NCBI GenBank assembly: GCA_030949725.1
Contig: JAUZSE010000006.1
Span: 1-64,000, forward strand
Length of the DNA: 64,000 bases
Direction: 5' to 3'
DNA from: Sulfurovum sp.
GTDB lineage: Bacteria; Campylobacterota; Campylobacteria; Campylobacterales; Sulfurovaceae
This document shows positions 1-9,854 of this stretch, piece by piece; position 1 is the stretch's first letter, and each line of letters opens with the position of its first letter. The notes below the pieces were generated by a model. The model was given only the letters and a program-made list of their open reading frames with translations. It was not told the origin of the DNA and did no database searches. Position numbers and translations under genes: made by a program.

Positions 1-238
1 TAGCAGATAATAGTGCATTGATAGAACCTGCGGAAGCACCAGCTACAGAATGTAGTTCTGGTTCTACACTTTTTGCTTTTTTTAGCATTTTTATCATAGC
101 CCAGTTGTAACCTGCTTCATAGGCACCCAGACTTACCCCTCCTGAAATGACCATGGAAAAATTTAGTTTTTGACGTTCGGCATGAAGGGTGAGTGTAAAA
201 ATACAGAACAGGAGAGAGAGTTTAAAAAAGATTTTCAT
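1..238 (-). CDS. Patatin-like phospholipase, N-terminal part (runs off window)
   Basis: The first 79 codons are visible; the rest lies left of base 1. An N-terminal hydrophobic signal peptide ends near 'LTLHA'. It is followed by the two patatin signatures: the oxyanion-hole glycine loop 'SGGVSLGAYEAG' and the nucleophile elbow 'GASAG', whose serine is the catalytic residue. Patatin-like enzymes hydrolyse acyl esters of lipids with a Ser-Asp dyad; the aspartate would be outside the window. An exported, possibly outer-membrane or periplasmic, lipase/esterase is likely. Confidence 0.85.
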   Translation of the reverse strand, partial: MKIFFKLSLLFCIFTLTLHAERQKLNFSMVISGGVSLGAYEAGYNWAMIKMLKKAKSVEPELHSVAGASAGSINALLSA

Positions 239-285
239 AGGAGTGACCTTTTGAGATAGAGAGTCTTAAAGAGGGTAGGGATACA

Positions 286-1455
286 TTACCCTCTCGTGTG
301 CTTGATAAACTTTTCGATACGTCTGATTCCCTCGCGTATAGTTATAATATCTGTTGCAAAAGAAAACCTAAAATACCCTTGCGATCCAAATCCTATACCA
401 GGAATCACGGCAACACCTGTAGCTTGAAGTAAGTCTTTGCAGAACTCAATGGAGTCATTGGATACATCTTTGATATTTACAAAGAGGTAGAATGCTCCCT
501 CTGGTTTCAAGACAGATAAACCCTCTATAGCATTGAAAAGTTGTACGGCTTCATCTGCTCTAGCTTCAAAAGCCCTTCTCATAGTCTCTATATCATCATC
601 TACTTCACCTAGAAGTGCAGGGATAGCAGCTTTTTGAGTAATAGAATTGATATTTGAAGTACTTTGACTTTGTAGTTTGTTCATCGCAGCAATCAGTGTT
701 TTGTTTGGTGTTGCCAAATACCCAAAACGCCATCCCGTCATGGCTACAGATTTGCTAAGACCATTAACCGTGACGGTACGTTGGTACATGTCTTCAGAGA
801 TGCTTGCTGTGGCTACAAATTTGATGCCATAGACAAGTTTTTCATACATTTCATCAGACACAACAAGGATATTGGTTCCCTTTAAGACTTCAGCCAAAGC
901 TTCAAGTTCTTGTTTGGAGTATACCGAGCCTGTAGGGTTGGAAGGTGAAGTGAGTATGAGCATTTTTGTTTGAGGCGTAATAGTATTTCTTAGCTGATCC
1001 GCAGTAATTTTAAAACCTGCTATTTCATTGGTCTCTATAATCATAGGTATAGCACCTGTGTATTTGACCAATTCAGGGTATGTCACCCAATAAGGTGCGG
1101 GGATGATGACTTCATCTTCGGGATTAAGTACAGTTTGGAAGAGGTTAAAAAGTGCTTGTTTGGCACCATTGCTTACGATGATGTCAGAGGGAGCATAGTC
1201 TAGTCCATTGTCTCTTTTGAGTTTGGTGGCGATGGCTTCAAGAAGTTCTGGTATGCCAGCTACAGCGGTGTACTTTGTAAACCCTTCATTGATAGCTTTG
1301 ATAGCTGCATCTTTGATAGGTTGTGGCGTAGAAAAGTCTGGCTCACCTGCTGAAAAAGAGAGAATATCTTTGCCTTGTGCTTTTAAATCACGGGCAAGTG
1401 AAGAGATAGCGATGGTAAGTGACGGAGAGAGTGTTTGGATGCGATCAGATAGCAT
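286..1455 (-). CDS. aspC: Aspartate aminotransferase (class I/II, PLP-dependent)
   Basis: The 389-residue product has the normal length for the Ib/gamma-type aspartate aminotransferases of Campylobacterota. Visible landmarks are the substrate-side 'SFSAGEPDFSTPQ', the cofactor region 'SNGAKQALFN', 'SPSNPTG', and the Schiff-base lysine motif 'NGLSKSVAMTGWRFGY'. It transfers the amino group between aspartate and 2-oxoglutarate in the cytosol. It is the last gene of a leftward run (agmatine-deiminase-like, speA, cysE, aspC), 91 bases after cysE. A related specificity (e.g. prephenate or kynurenine) cannot be excluded from sequence alone. Confidence 0.9.
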   Translation of the reverse strand: MLSDRIQTLSPSLTIAISSLARDLKAQGKDILSFSAGEPDFSTPQPIKDAAIKAINEGFTKYTAVAGIPELLEAIATKLKRDNGLDYAPSDIIVSNGAKQALFNLFQTVLNPEDEVIIPAPYWVTYPELVKYTGAIPMIIETNEIAGFKITADQLRNTITPQTKMLILTSPSNPTGSVYSKQELEALAEVLKGTNILVVSDEMYEKLVYGIKFVATASISEDMYQRTVTVNGLSKSVAMTGWRFGYLATPNKTLIAAMNKLQSQSTSNINSITQKAAIPALLGEVDDDIETMRRAFEARADEAVQLFNAIEGLSVLKPEGAFYLFVNIKDVSNDSIEFCKDLLQATGVAVIPGIGFGSQGYFRFSFATDIITIREGIRRIEKFIKHTRG

Positions 1456-1546
1456 GAAAACCCTTTAATGAAATTAATTTAAACAACTTAGATTATATCT
1501 TAAAGAGGGTTATATCATCTTATTTAGGTACTAAGAGGGGGTATTT

Positions 1547-2248
1547 TTAATCCATACTGTGAATAAAGTTGTCATACTCTTCATCTAAATCATTTTCTTT
1601 TTGCTTAATAGCATCTTGTTTGGCTTTGGGTAAAGCAGCTTCTAGTACTTCAATACGTTTTATTAGGTACTCAAAAATTTCCTTATTGACATCGGGCATG
1701 ATGGCATGGTCTAGATGAGAGCGTTCTCTTTGGCATTGTATGACACGGGCAGGTATACCTATAGCTGTAGCAGAAAAAGGCACATTTTTAACGACCACTG
1801 AATTGGCACCTATTTTTGCATCATCTCCTATATAGATGTTGCCCAATACTTTTGCACCAGCACCTATAACTACATTGTTACCTATAGTAGGGTGGCGTTT
1901 ACCTTTGGAAGTCTTGACACCACCAAGGGTTACTTGTTGGTAGATGATCACATCATTACCGATAATCGTCGTCTCACCTATCACCACACCCACACCATGA
2001 TCTATAAATACTCTACGTCCTATAGTCGCTGCTGGATGTATGTCTATCATCGTGAAGAACATGCCAAAAGCAGAAATAAACCTAGGGATGAAGCGTAAGC
2101 CTTTTTTGTGTAAGGCATGCGCAAAACGATGGAAAAAAAGTGCCCATAGACCAGGATAGTTAAAAAATAATTCAAAAGTAGAATGCAGGGCAGGGTCATT
2201 TTTCTTGACATTGGTGAAATCTTCTTTAATGAGTCTAAATATATTCAC
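1547..2248 (-). CDS. cysE: Serine O-acetyltransferase
   Basis: This 233-residue protein makes O-acetylserine from serine and acetyl-CoA, the first step of cysteine synthesis. A helical N-terminal half (ending near 'FFTMIDIHPAATIG') leads into a left-handed beta-helix of hexapeptide repeats with the typical loop 'DHGVGVVIGETTIIG' and 'QQVTLGG'. The start is GTG, whose G is the last base of the speA TAG stop, so the two genes are translationally coupled. The charged C-terminal tail after about residue 175 is longer than in short CysE forms. Confidence 0.92.
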   Translation of the reverse strand: MNIFRLIKEDFTNVKKNDPALHSTFELFFNYPGLWALFFHRFAHALHKKGLRFIPRFISAFGMFFTMIDIHPAATIGRRVFIDHGVGVVIGETTIIGNDVIIYQQVTLGGVKTSKGKRHPTIGNNVVIGAGAKVLGNIYIGDDAKIGANSVVVKNVPFSATAIGIPARVIQCQRERSHLDHAIMPDVNKEIFEYLIKRIEVLEAALPKAKQDAIKQKENDLDEEYDNFIHSMD

Positions 2249-4131
2249 TATGTATTGTCCTTGTTTGTATTGTTTGTATTGTGGGCTTGTATGGTTTTAA
2301 GATAACTGTTTTCACTTAAATAAAGATATAGTTTACCTAAAAGTTCTCTTTTTTCTTCTTGTGTAATATGCGTGGATGCTTCAATACGATATTTGAGTGT
2401 CTTATCTATAATATTAGTATCATAGTCTAAGTCATCAAGTACATCCATAAGATTTTGTGCTTCTATAAGGTGTTCAACGTAGTATTTACCCTCTGTATCA
2501 AAATGGATGACGGCTTCTGTAGGATGAGTAAAGAGGTTATGTTTCATGCCAAGTACTTCTTGATATGCTCCCGTAAGGAAAAAAGCCAAAAAGTATTCTT
2601 CTTTGCTTACGTCGATGTCATGGAGGTAAAGTGGTAATTCACGGTTAAAACCTATCTCACCATCGCTATCACAGGTGATATCCCAAATACTTGCAGGATT
2701 GCTTGGTTTGGTATCGAGTCTATCGAGTGGCATGATAGGAAACTGTTGTGCCAAACCCCAAAAATCTGGAAGTGATTGGAAAGCAGAAAAATTTACAAGA
2801 TACTTTTCTTGTATACGGTCTTGTAGCTTTTTGAGTTCATCTGTATCTTCAGATTTAAGCAAAGCAATAGATTTTTTGATGATAAGATTGACAAGTATCT
2901 CTGTATTGGAACGGTCTTCGAGATCTATATATCCTAAATCAAAGAGTGTGAGCAAAGATTCCATGTGATCGAGTGCATCATGCAGGTATTCTCTGGCGTG
3001 TTTACGTGAGATTGATTTATAGAGATCATGTAACTCTTCTATGAGTGGGGGGTTTGTGTCTTTAAGACGTAAACCTTTTTCATTGTACTCTTGAGAAAAT
3101 AGCTCTAATACAGGTGCAATAAGTACAGAGTGTGATGCAGCAATGTAGCGTCCAGACTCCGTAAATATGTCAGGCTCATCTACCCCTTTGCTTCTGGCGA
3201 TTTCTTGCATAAGATAGACCACATCATTGGCGAACTCTTGTAAGGAATAGTTGCGTTCCGTTTTCCCTTCGTGTTGGCTATACTCTACTGCCAAACCACC
3301 CCCTATATTGATGGCTCCTAGAGCATCTGCACCACGTTTTTTGAGTTCTGCGTAGATGTTACCTGCTTCACGTAAAGCTTTTTTGAGTGGGGCAATCTCT
3401 CCCATTTGTGAACCGATGTGAAAATGAATCATCCATAAATGCCCTAAGAGATTATTTTTTTTGAGCATCTCATAGGCTTCAAGAAGTTCGGTTGATGTCA
3501 GACCAAATTTGGAACTATATCCACCACTTTTTGCCCAGATACCTATACCCGAACTATGCAGACGGATACGCACACCAATTTTAGGTGTCATAGGCGTACT
3601 GGCTGTAGTGTTAAACTCACGATTGACTTGTATAATCGTTTCTAACTCTCCTAGACCTTCTATAGTAATAGTAAGATTATGTCCCATTTTGACAGCAATA
3701 AAACAAAGAGAAATCATCTCCTTGTCTTTAAACCCATTGACTGTGATAGGTGCGCCTAGCGGGGTTTTGGTCATAGCAATGATAAGTTCTGCTTTACTTC
3801 CTGCTTCCAAACCGTAATTGTATGCAGATGATACGTCCATCAAGGAAGTGATGAAGTTTGGAAACTGATTGACTTTGAGTGGGAAAACAGCATGGAAACT
3901 ACCGCTATAGTTAAATTCCTGTTTTGCTTTTTCAAAGGTGTTGAAAAGTGTAGAGATCTGTTTTTCTATCAGGTGTGGAAAACGAAGAAGAAGCGGGCCC
4001 TTATACCCTTTGTTCCGAATGTCTTGTGTGATTTGGAGCAAAGAAGGTTTAGAGGCATGGTTAATATTGACAGTGTCGTTATGGATAACAAAGTTATCGT
4101 CAGCCCAAATATCTAACCCGAAATCTTTCAT
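2248..4131 (-). CDS. speA: Biosynthetic arginine decarboxylase
   Basis: The 627-residue fold III PLP decarboxylase converts arginine to agmatine, the entry to polyamines. Seen in order: PLP lysine in 'FPLKVNQFPN', the glycine-rich phosphate loop 'INIGGGLAVEY', 'ESGRYIAASHSVLI', and the C-terminal active-site cysteine in 'TCDSDGEIG'. Length matches the SpeA family. Its ATG overlaps the TAA stop of the upstream agmatine-deiminase-like gene (TAATG) and its stop overlaps the cysE start, so all three are probably one transcript. Confidence 0.95.
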   Translation of the reverse strand: MKDFGLDIWADDNFVIHNDTVNINHASKPSLLQITQDIRNKGYKGPLLLRFPHLIEKQISTLFNTFEKAKQEFNYSGSFHAVFPLKVNQFPNFITSLMDVSSAYNYGLEAGSKAELIIAMTKTPLGAPITVNGFKDKEMISLCFIAVKMGHNLTITIEGLGELETIIQVNREFNTTASTPMTPKIGVRIRLHSSGIGIWAKSGGYSSKFGLTSTELLEAYEMLKKNNLLGHLWMIHFHIGSQMGEIAPLKKALREAGNIYAELKKRGADALGAINIGGGLAVEYSQHEGKTERNYSLQEFANDVVYLMQEIARSKGVDEPDIFTESGRYIAASHSVLIAPVLELFSQEYNEKGLRLKDTNPPLIEELHDLYKSISRKHAREYLHDALDHMESLLTLFDLGYIDLEDRSNTEILVNLIIKKSIALLKSEDTDELKKLQDRIQEKYLVNFSAFQSLPDFWGLAQQFPIMPLDRLDTKPSNPASIWDITCDSDGEIGFNRELPLYLHDIDVSKEEYFLAFFLTGAYQEVLGMKHNLFTHPTEAVIHFDTEGKYYVEHLIEAQNLMDVLDDLDYDTNIIDKTLKYRIEASTHITQEEKRELLGKLYLYLSENSYLKTIQAHNTNNTNKDNT

Positions 4132-5211
4132 TATATACCTACTTTTTTATAATCTGTTGGTTCTTCTTGTGTGATGCGGTGTATATTGCCTCCAAGAGAA
4201 GAGATAGCATCAATTTGAACTTCTTCTATGCTTCTTTTAGGAAAGGCAAGTTGCAGGGCTATGTTGGGCATTATAGTCAGCTTCTGCATCTCCAAAAGAC
4301 TGGATGATAACAGCACGATTAGAAAGATAATAACCTAAATAGCTTTTGTTCCCAACCCTCATGGCATCAATGATGACTACTTCAAGTGGCTTTCCCTTTG
4401 CATCCATTGCTGATTGTAAGGTTTGTATGTTTTCTCTTGTGCGTGTATATGCTTCGGTATTTTTATTATTGTTTCTATGTACAAGTACAAGACCCTCTTT
4501 GACAAAACGTGCTTGTATCTCTCTTTGCGTATTTGTTTTTTCTTCATTGCCTTTAAGCCAAATGATCTTTTGAAGTCCAAGCAATAGTTTTAACTCTATT
4601 TCGATCTCTTCTTTCTTCCAATAAGGATTAGAATCATCATTGATGATACAATTCTCTATCATAATAGCAGTACCTGCACCATCTACTGTAAAACAACTGG
4701 CATTGACTGTGAGGTTGGAGTGAATGCTCTTTACGTCTGCTTGAGCGATAACAACATTTGCCATTTTAGGACTTGTCTTGTCTTTTTTGTCATCCTCTTC
4801 TTCTACCCTAGGGAAGTTAAAGTTTATAGCAGACTTATGGTCTTTTTCATCCCAAACGAAAGTAGGTCCTTCCTCTCTCATCCATGGCGTATTCATCTCT
4901 GATTCAATAACTTCTATAGGATAATGATGTGTATCCAAACTTCCAAGGAGTGCTAGAAGTTCTTTATGATCTGCCTTTTTAACCAAGATGGATACAGGTT
5001 CATACTGTGCAATGGCTGTGATAACAAGTATAAGGTTGTGTTTTATTTCATCTGTGTGAAAAGCGATCCATGTTTTTTTATGTGCATTACTTTCATGAGG
5101 TAAGTATGAAGGAGTGATCAGTAAAAGTTCACCTCTTTTATCACGGGTACAAGACCATATAACAGTACCCAACAGTAGTAGCATCACAATTCTACGTTTT
5201 ATATGTCTCAT
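4131..5211 (-). CDS. Exported agmatine-deiminase-like lipoprotein, catalytic residues lost; one frameshift
   Basis: The product aligns along its length with agmatine deiminase/peptidylarginine deiminase (e.g. 'THKKTWIAF'-type start, 'WMREEGPTFV', 'VDGAGTAIMIENC', 'GGNIHRITQEEP'). All known catalytic positions differ: RD is RE, EGG is NAS, the GH-x-D motif is absent, and the nucleophilic cysteine of 'GGNIHC' is arginine. The N-terminus is a hydrophobic signal ending in a plausible lipobox (IWSC), unlike cytosolic AguA. A one-base insertion near 4262 splits the frame; removing it joins both halves and gives a TAATG overlap with speA. It is likely a non-catalytic, envelope-located relative; binding of agmatine or arginine is speculation. 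Confidence 0.7.
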
Positions 5212-5267
5212 AGATTCCCTTATATTTTTGGAATTATATCTAAAGTTTTAATCTAATCTTAACTATA

Positions 5268-6380
5268 ATGGTTATTATGAAGCAACTGTTCCTAATATAT
5301 GAAAATAATCCTGATCATCTTAAGCTTTTGGCAACAGGAAAATGGATGCTTGATACTGTACTTCAAATAGAGAAAGAACTGCGTAAAACGCCTTGTGATC
5401 AAAAGATCATTTGGGATCTCTCAGGGATCAATGATTTTGATTCTGCGGGTATTTTACTTTTTATAGAATATTTAGAACGTTTTCAAGATCAGACCCATGT
5501 AGAGGTTATAGGGTATAGCCATAATCAAAAAGAGATGTATGTACTTCTGCATAAAAATATTCATAAGATTCAACGCCCTAAAAAGAAAAATATTTTAGAA
5601 AAGATAGGTGAGAGTAGTTTTGAAATCTATAAAGATATTAAAGAGTTTATTACTTTTACGGGACATGTTATACACGCCTTTATACATACAATTTTAAACC
5701 CCAAAGAGATACGCCTTAAAGAAATAGTCTATCATATACACCAATCAGGATTTAATGCACTTATCATTATAGGATTGACCTCATTTTTAGTGGGGATGGT
5801 CATCTCTTATCAGGGGTCTGTACAATTGGCCAAATTTGGTGCGGATATTTTCATTGTAGATACAGTAGCTATTTCTATTACACGAGAATTAGGGCCTATG
5901 ATAACAGCTATAGTCATAGCAGGGCGTAGTGGTTCTGCGTATACAGCTGAAATAGGCGCTATGAAAATCACAGAAGAAATTTCGGCTATGAGAACTATGG
6001 GCTTTGACCCTTATACTTTCTTGGTATTGCCACGGATCATTGCACTTATGATTGCATTGCCTTTACTTATCTTTTTTGCAAATATAATGGGTATATTGGG
6101 TGGTATGGTTGCAGCTATGATGGCACTAGATATTTCTATGGTACAATTTACCAATAGACTCTATGAAGTATTGGAAGTAAAGCACTATATATTGGGGATG
6201 ATTAAAGGCCCTGTATTTGCTTTGATTATCGCTTCTATAGGCTGTTTTAGAGGATTTCAGGTTTCAAATAACACGGAGAGCATAGGGCTTCATACGACAC
6301 AATCTGTGGTAAATTCTATTTTCTTAGTCATCGCTTTTGATGCACTTTTTTCAGTACTTTATACGGAGTTAGGACTATGA
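5268..6380 (+). CDS. mlaE: MlaE-family lipid ABC transporter permease with N-terminal STAS-like region
   Basis: In the 370-residue product, residues 1 to about 110 resemble a STAS domain ('IIWDLSGINDFDSAGILL'). This is followed by the five-to-six-helix MlaE permease with its conserved 'ELGPMITAIVIAGRSGSA' and 'EIGAMKITEEISAM' segments. Mla systems move phospholipids between the inner and outer membranes. The STAS region is fused to the permease; enterobacteria encode it separately as MlaB. ATG at 5268 or the second ATG at 5277 could be the start. The stop overlaps the next start (ATGA), indicating an operon mlaE-mlaF-mlaD-lipoprotein. Confidence 0.92.
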   Translation: MVIMKQLFLIYENNPDHLKLLATGKWMLDTVLQIEKELRKTPCDQKIIWDLSGINDFDSAGILLFIEYLERFQDQTHVEVIGYSHNQKEMYVLLHKNIHKIQRPKKKNILEKIGESSFEIYKDIKEFITFTGHVIHAFIHTILNPKEIRLKEIVYHIHQSGFNALIIIGLTSFLVGMVISYQGSVQLAKFGADIFIVDTVAISITRELGPMITAIVIAGRSGSAYTAEIGAMKITEEISAMRTMGFDPYTFLVLPRIIALMIALPLLIFFANIMGILGGMVAAMMALDISMVQFTNRLYEVLEVKHYILGMIKGPVFALIIASIGCFRGFQVSNNTESIGLHTTQSVVNSIFLVIAFDALFSVLYTELGL

Positions 6381-7150
6381 ATACAGTCATAAAAGTAGAT
6401 GGCATAGTGACAAGGTTTGGTGAAAGAACCATACACGATGGTGTGAATCTTCATATAGATAAAAACGAAATCTATGCTATTTTGGGTGAAAGTGGTTCAG
6501 GTAAATCTGTACTGATGAAAGAGATGATTATGCTTTTAGAGCCTAGTGGGGGAAAAGTAAGTGTATTGGGTAAGATGTTAAATAATATTAGTTTTAAAGA
6601 TGCACAAGCATTGCGAAGTGATTGGGGAGTACTTTTCCAATTTGGAGCACTTTACTCTTCTTTGAGTATCGCAGAAAATATAGAAGTACAACTCAAAGAA
6701 TTTAGCAATATATCTCAAATGATGAGAAATAAATTGGTGGCTTCCAAATTGGCTTTGGTAGGGCTAGAGCCTTATGTTGGAGCATTGTATCCTTCAGAGT
6801 TAAGTGGTGGTATGGTAAAACGTGCAGCACTGGCTCGTGCTTTAGCCATGGAGCCAAAATTACTTTTTTTAGATGAACCTACTTCAGGACTTGACCCCAT
6901 CGGAGCGCGTAATTTTGATGCACTTATCGTTGAGTTACGTGATTTACTGGGTATTACCGTTGTGATGATCACGCATGACTTAGACAGTATATTTTCCATC
7001 GTTGATCGTATGGCAGTTTTGGCAGATAAACATGTCGTAGCAGAAGGTACATTGGAAAATGTGCTACAATCTAAACATCCTTTTGTGGAAGCATTTTTTA
7101 GAAATGAGTACACAAAAGAGCGTTTTAAGGACAAGGTAAAAGATGTATAG
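6377..7150 (+). CDS. mlaF: MlaF-family ATP-binding subunit of lipid ABC transporter
   Basis: This 257-residue ABC ATPase has a complete nucleotide-binding set: Walker A 'GESGSGKS', the signature 'LSGGMVKRAALARALA', Walker B 'LLFLDEPTSGLD', and the switch histidine in 'VVMITHDLDS'. The 'SGGM' variant of the signature is typical of MlaF. It overlaps mlaE by four bases and mlaD by eight, so expression is coupled. Confidence 0.94.
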   Translation: MNTVIKVDGIVTRFGERTIHDGVNLHIDKNEIYAILGESGSGKSVLMKEMIMLLEPSGGKVSVLGKMLNNISFKDAQALRSDWGVLFQFGALYSSLSIAENIEVQLKEFSNISQMMRNKLVASKLALVGLEPYVGALYPSELSGGMVKRAALARALAMEPKLLFLDEPTSGLDPIGARNFDALIVELRDLLGITVVMITHDLDSIFSIVDRMAVLADKHVVAEGTLENVLQSKHPFVEAFFRNEYTKERFKDKVKDV

Positions 7151-8012
7151 CAAAGTAAATTATACTGTAGTCGGTTTGTTTGTATTGCTTTTTTCTGCGG
7201 GTCTGCTGTGGTTTGGCTTTTGGCTTGCTAAAGTGGGTTTGCAAGAAAACTTCAGTCTGTATAAACTGGAGATGAAAGAATCTGTTTCTGGACTTTCAAA
7301 AGATTCAAATGTAAAGCTACGAGGGGTAAACATAGGTCGTGTCTCTGCCATACGCATCAACCCTGAAAATATAGAAAGTATTGAAATACTCTTAGAAATA
7401 AAAGAGAACATTCCTATCAAAGAAGACATGCTAGCATCTACACAAATGTTGGGTATCACAGGTCTTTTATCTATAGAAATAGAGGGGGGAACCAATGGGG
7501 CTAAAACCTTAATTCCCACAAAATCATACATTCCTTTGATTCCATCTAAACCTTCACTGCTTTCAAAACTGACAAACAATCTTGATAGTTTGAGTGATAA
7601 ACTTGAAAACCTACTTTCAGACAAACATATAGAAACGCTAGGAAAGATCCTTGACAATACGCAAAAGCTGACAGCCAAAGGTGAAATACTGGAAGATAAA
7701 GCCATTATTTCCCTTGAAGAAGCAAGTACAGACTTTAAACAGATGCAAAAAGATTTTACCCAGATCAAAGATGTCACTGTTCCTACGGTAGATAAACTGT
7801 TTGAAACCAGTAAGAACTTTAATCGTGTAGTCTTGAAGTTTGAAAAAAGTTTAGACAGAGGCGATTACAATTTTAAAAAGATGCTTGAACCGATCTTGGT
7901 AGAGATACAAATACTTTCCAATCAACTCAATAGCATGTCCAGAGAACTTGGGCAAAATCCTAGTGATATATTATTTAAATCAAGAAAATCAAGAAGAGGA
8001 CCGGGAGAATGA
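7143..8012 (+). CDS. mlaD: MlaD/MCE-family substrate-binding protein
   Basis: The 289-residue protein has one N-terminal transmembrane anchor (about residues 7-28) followed by a single MCE domain ('ESVSGLSKDSNVKLRGVNIG' to 'IEIEGGTNG') and a long helical C-terminus with coiled-coil character. MCE domains form hexameric rings that ferry lipids through the periplasm. The extended helical tail could build a tube or contact the partner lipoprotein encoded next. Confidence 0.92.
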   Translation: MYSKVNYTVVGLFVLLFSAGLLWFGFWLAKVGLQENFSLYKLEMKESVSGLSKDSNVKLRGVNIGRVSAIRINPENIESIEILLEIKENIPIKEDMLASTQMLGITGLLSIEIEGGTNGAKTLIPTKSYIPLIPSKPSLLSKLTNNLDSLSDKLENLLSDKHIETLGKILDNTQKLTAKGEILEDKAIISLEEASTDFKQMQKDFTQIKDVTVPTVDKLFETSKNFNRVVLKFEKSLDRGDYNFKKMLEPILVEIQILSNQLNSMSRELGQNPSDILFKSRKSRRGPGE

Positions 8013-8609
8013 TAAGTCTTAGAAAAAAGTTTGTATTGATGAGTATCTGTGTCGGATTCATTGGGTGTACAAAAGCACCAGTACTCAAAGTATATAGTTT
8101 AAATGTACCTAGCGTAGGAACTACACAGAGCAGTATCTACTCTAGTAAAAGTATAAAACTAACCCTATCCTCAGAGCCTAAGAGAACAAATGTCTCAAAA
8201 AATGAACTTTTCCTATAGTAACAGTGACCGTGGTACCTATCAAAATTCTGAATGGTCAAACGATATGTCTAAACTTTTACAAGGTACCTTTATAGAAGTG
8301 TTAGACAGTGCAAAACTCTTCAAAGTAGTACTCTCAGACACGACAACACTGAAAGAAAACTATCGCCTAGAAAGTAATATTTTTGCCTTTGAACATAGAG
8401 TAAGAGACAGACAGTCTCATGCCATCATCTCCATACAGTTCACCCTGATCAATGCAGACACGGGAAAACTGGTTAAAAGCAAGAGGTTTAGCTATCAAGA
8501 ACCTACACAAAGCACTGATGCTAAAGGCTATGCCTCTGCTACAAATGTCATTATGCGTAAGTTGAGTGGAGATTTGCTTGAGGTGGTTGCGTTAAAACGC
8601 AGCTACTAA
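8009..8609 (+). CDS. ABC-type transport auxiliary lipoprotein of the Mla-like system, one frameshift
   Basis: The product starts with a lipoprotein signal ('LMSICVGFIGC') and continues as an ABC_trans_aux-type domain ('MNFSYSNSDRGTYQNSEWS' then a beta-rich region). The reading frame breaks at the A-run 8197-8202; with one A fewer the frame runs on as VSKMNFSYS to the stop at 8609, about 199 residues. The start overlaps mlaD by four bases, so this is the fourth operon gene and probably the outer-membrane end of the lipid pathway. The break looks like a homopolymer read error, although slippage-based phase variation is possible. Confidence 0.82.
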
Positions 8610-9804
8610 AACAGTTGTTTCTTCCTTACTTTCCAAATCTTTCACCCAAACCGTTCCGTTTGCTAAGCTCATCTTCACCGATAAGTACAGCATAACGTGC
8701 GTTGATTTTGTCTGCACCTTTCATGTGACTTTTGAAACCTTTAGAATTATATTCTAAAGTCACTTTTGTCTCTTTACGTTTTGTAGTGGCAAGTGGGAAG
8801 AGGGCTTCTACTGCTTCTTCGACCATCGCACCCATATATATACCATCACGCGATATTTCTGGCATCTGCACCAGTTCCATAATACGCTCTATACCTATAG
8901 CAAAGCCAACAGCAGGGGTAGGTTTCCCATCTAAAAATTCTACCAGTTTGTCATAACGTCCCCCACCTGCAATAGCAGATTGCGCACCAATTTCATTACT
9001 TACGAACTCAAAGGCTGTTTTGTTGTAGTAGTCTAATCCACGTACTAGGTTTGTGTCTACTTCATATTTGATACCTGCAGTGTCCAGTAACTCTGTGAGC
9101 TTTTTAAAATCGGTGTCACAAACTTCACAAAGGTTACTTATGAGTTTTGGTGAGTTTGCTAACAATGACTGACATGTTTTGTTTTTGCAGTCAAGCACAC
9201 GGATAGGGTTGCTAATTATACGTCTGTTACAGTCTTCACATAATTCATCTTTTATCTCTGTCAAAAAGCTTACTAGATTCTTTTTGTAAGGAGGCATACA
9301 GGTAGTACATCCAAGGGAGTTTATCTGAAGGTCAAAACCGATACCTAATGCGTTAAAGATTTGACTAATCATCGTGATAATCGTAAAGTCCTCATAGACT
9401 GAACCTTCACCAAAACTTTCACATCCAAACTGGTGAAATTCTCTGAAACGACCTTTTTGTGGTCTTTCATAACGAAACATAGGTCCATAGTAGTAAAATT
9501 TCTGCTTCATAGGCTGACGGTCTAGTTTTGCATGTACAAAGGCACGAACCACACCTGCTGTTCCTTCAGGACGCATACACACATCATTGCCCCCTTTGTC
9601 TTCAAACTGATACATCTCTTTGCCTACAATATCAGAACTCTCACCAACGGAACGTTTAAATAGAGCCGTCTCTTCGAGTATAGGCGTTTCTATGTAGCCA
9701 TAGCCATAACGTTTGGCTACACCTATAGCAGTAGTAACGATGTGTACAAAATGTTGACTATCATCAAAAGTGAGGTCTTTCATACCTCTGAGTGGGTTTA
9801 TCAT
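8592..9804 (-). CDS. hisS: Histidyl-tRNA synthetase, C-terminal frameshift
   Basis: This class II aminoacyl-tRNA synthetase has motif 2 'MFRYERPQKGRFREFHQFG', the HisA signature 'LVRGLDYYNKTAFE', and motif 3 'AVGFAIGIERI'. The start is ATG 9804 with AAGGAAA upstream; a longer frame reaching 9960 only adds codons of tmk read in another frame. Near 8664 one inserted base diverts the frame to a stop at 8626; deleting it restores an HisRS-like tail ending TTVLVAAF with a stop at 8592. That end overlaps the convergent lipoprotein gene by 18 bases. The enzyme charges tRNA-His in the cytosol. Confidence 0.93.
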
Positions 9805-9820
9805 GTGTGTTTCCTTGTAG

Positions 9821-9840
9821 GGTGCGTTTTTCAACGCACC
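9821..9840. repeat. REP-like palindrome (GGTGCGTT/AACGCACC), copy 1
   Basis: A perfect 8-bp stem with loop TTTC lies between tmk and hisS. It belongs to a dispersed intergenic family whose members share the TAGGGTG start (see 36743, 42577, 42618, 48382, 55784). Confidence 0.7.
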
Positions 9841-9854
9841 AATAATTATCGCAA

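Noticed and set aside
7160-7777. 205-residue antisense frame over mlaD
   Set aside because: Serine-rich shadow of a well-supported gene on the other strand.
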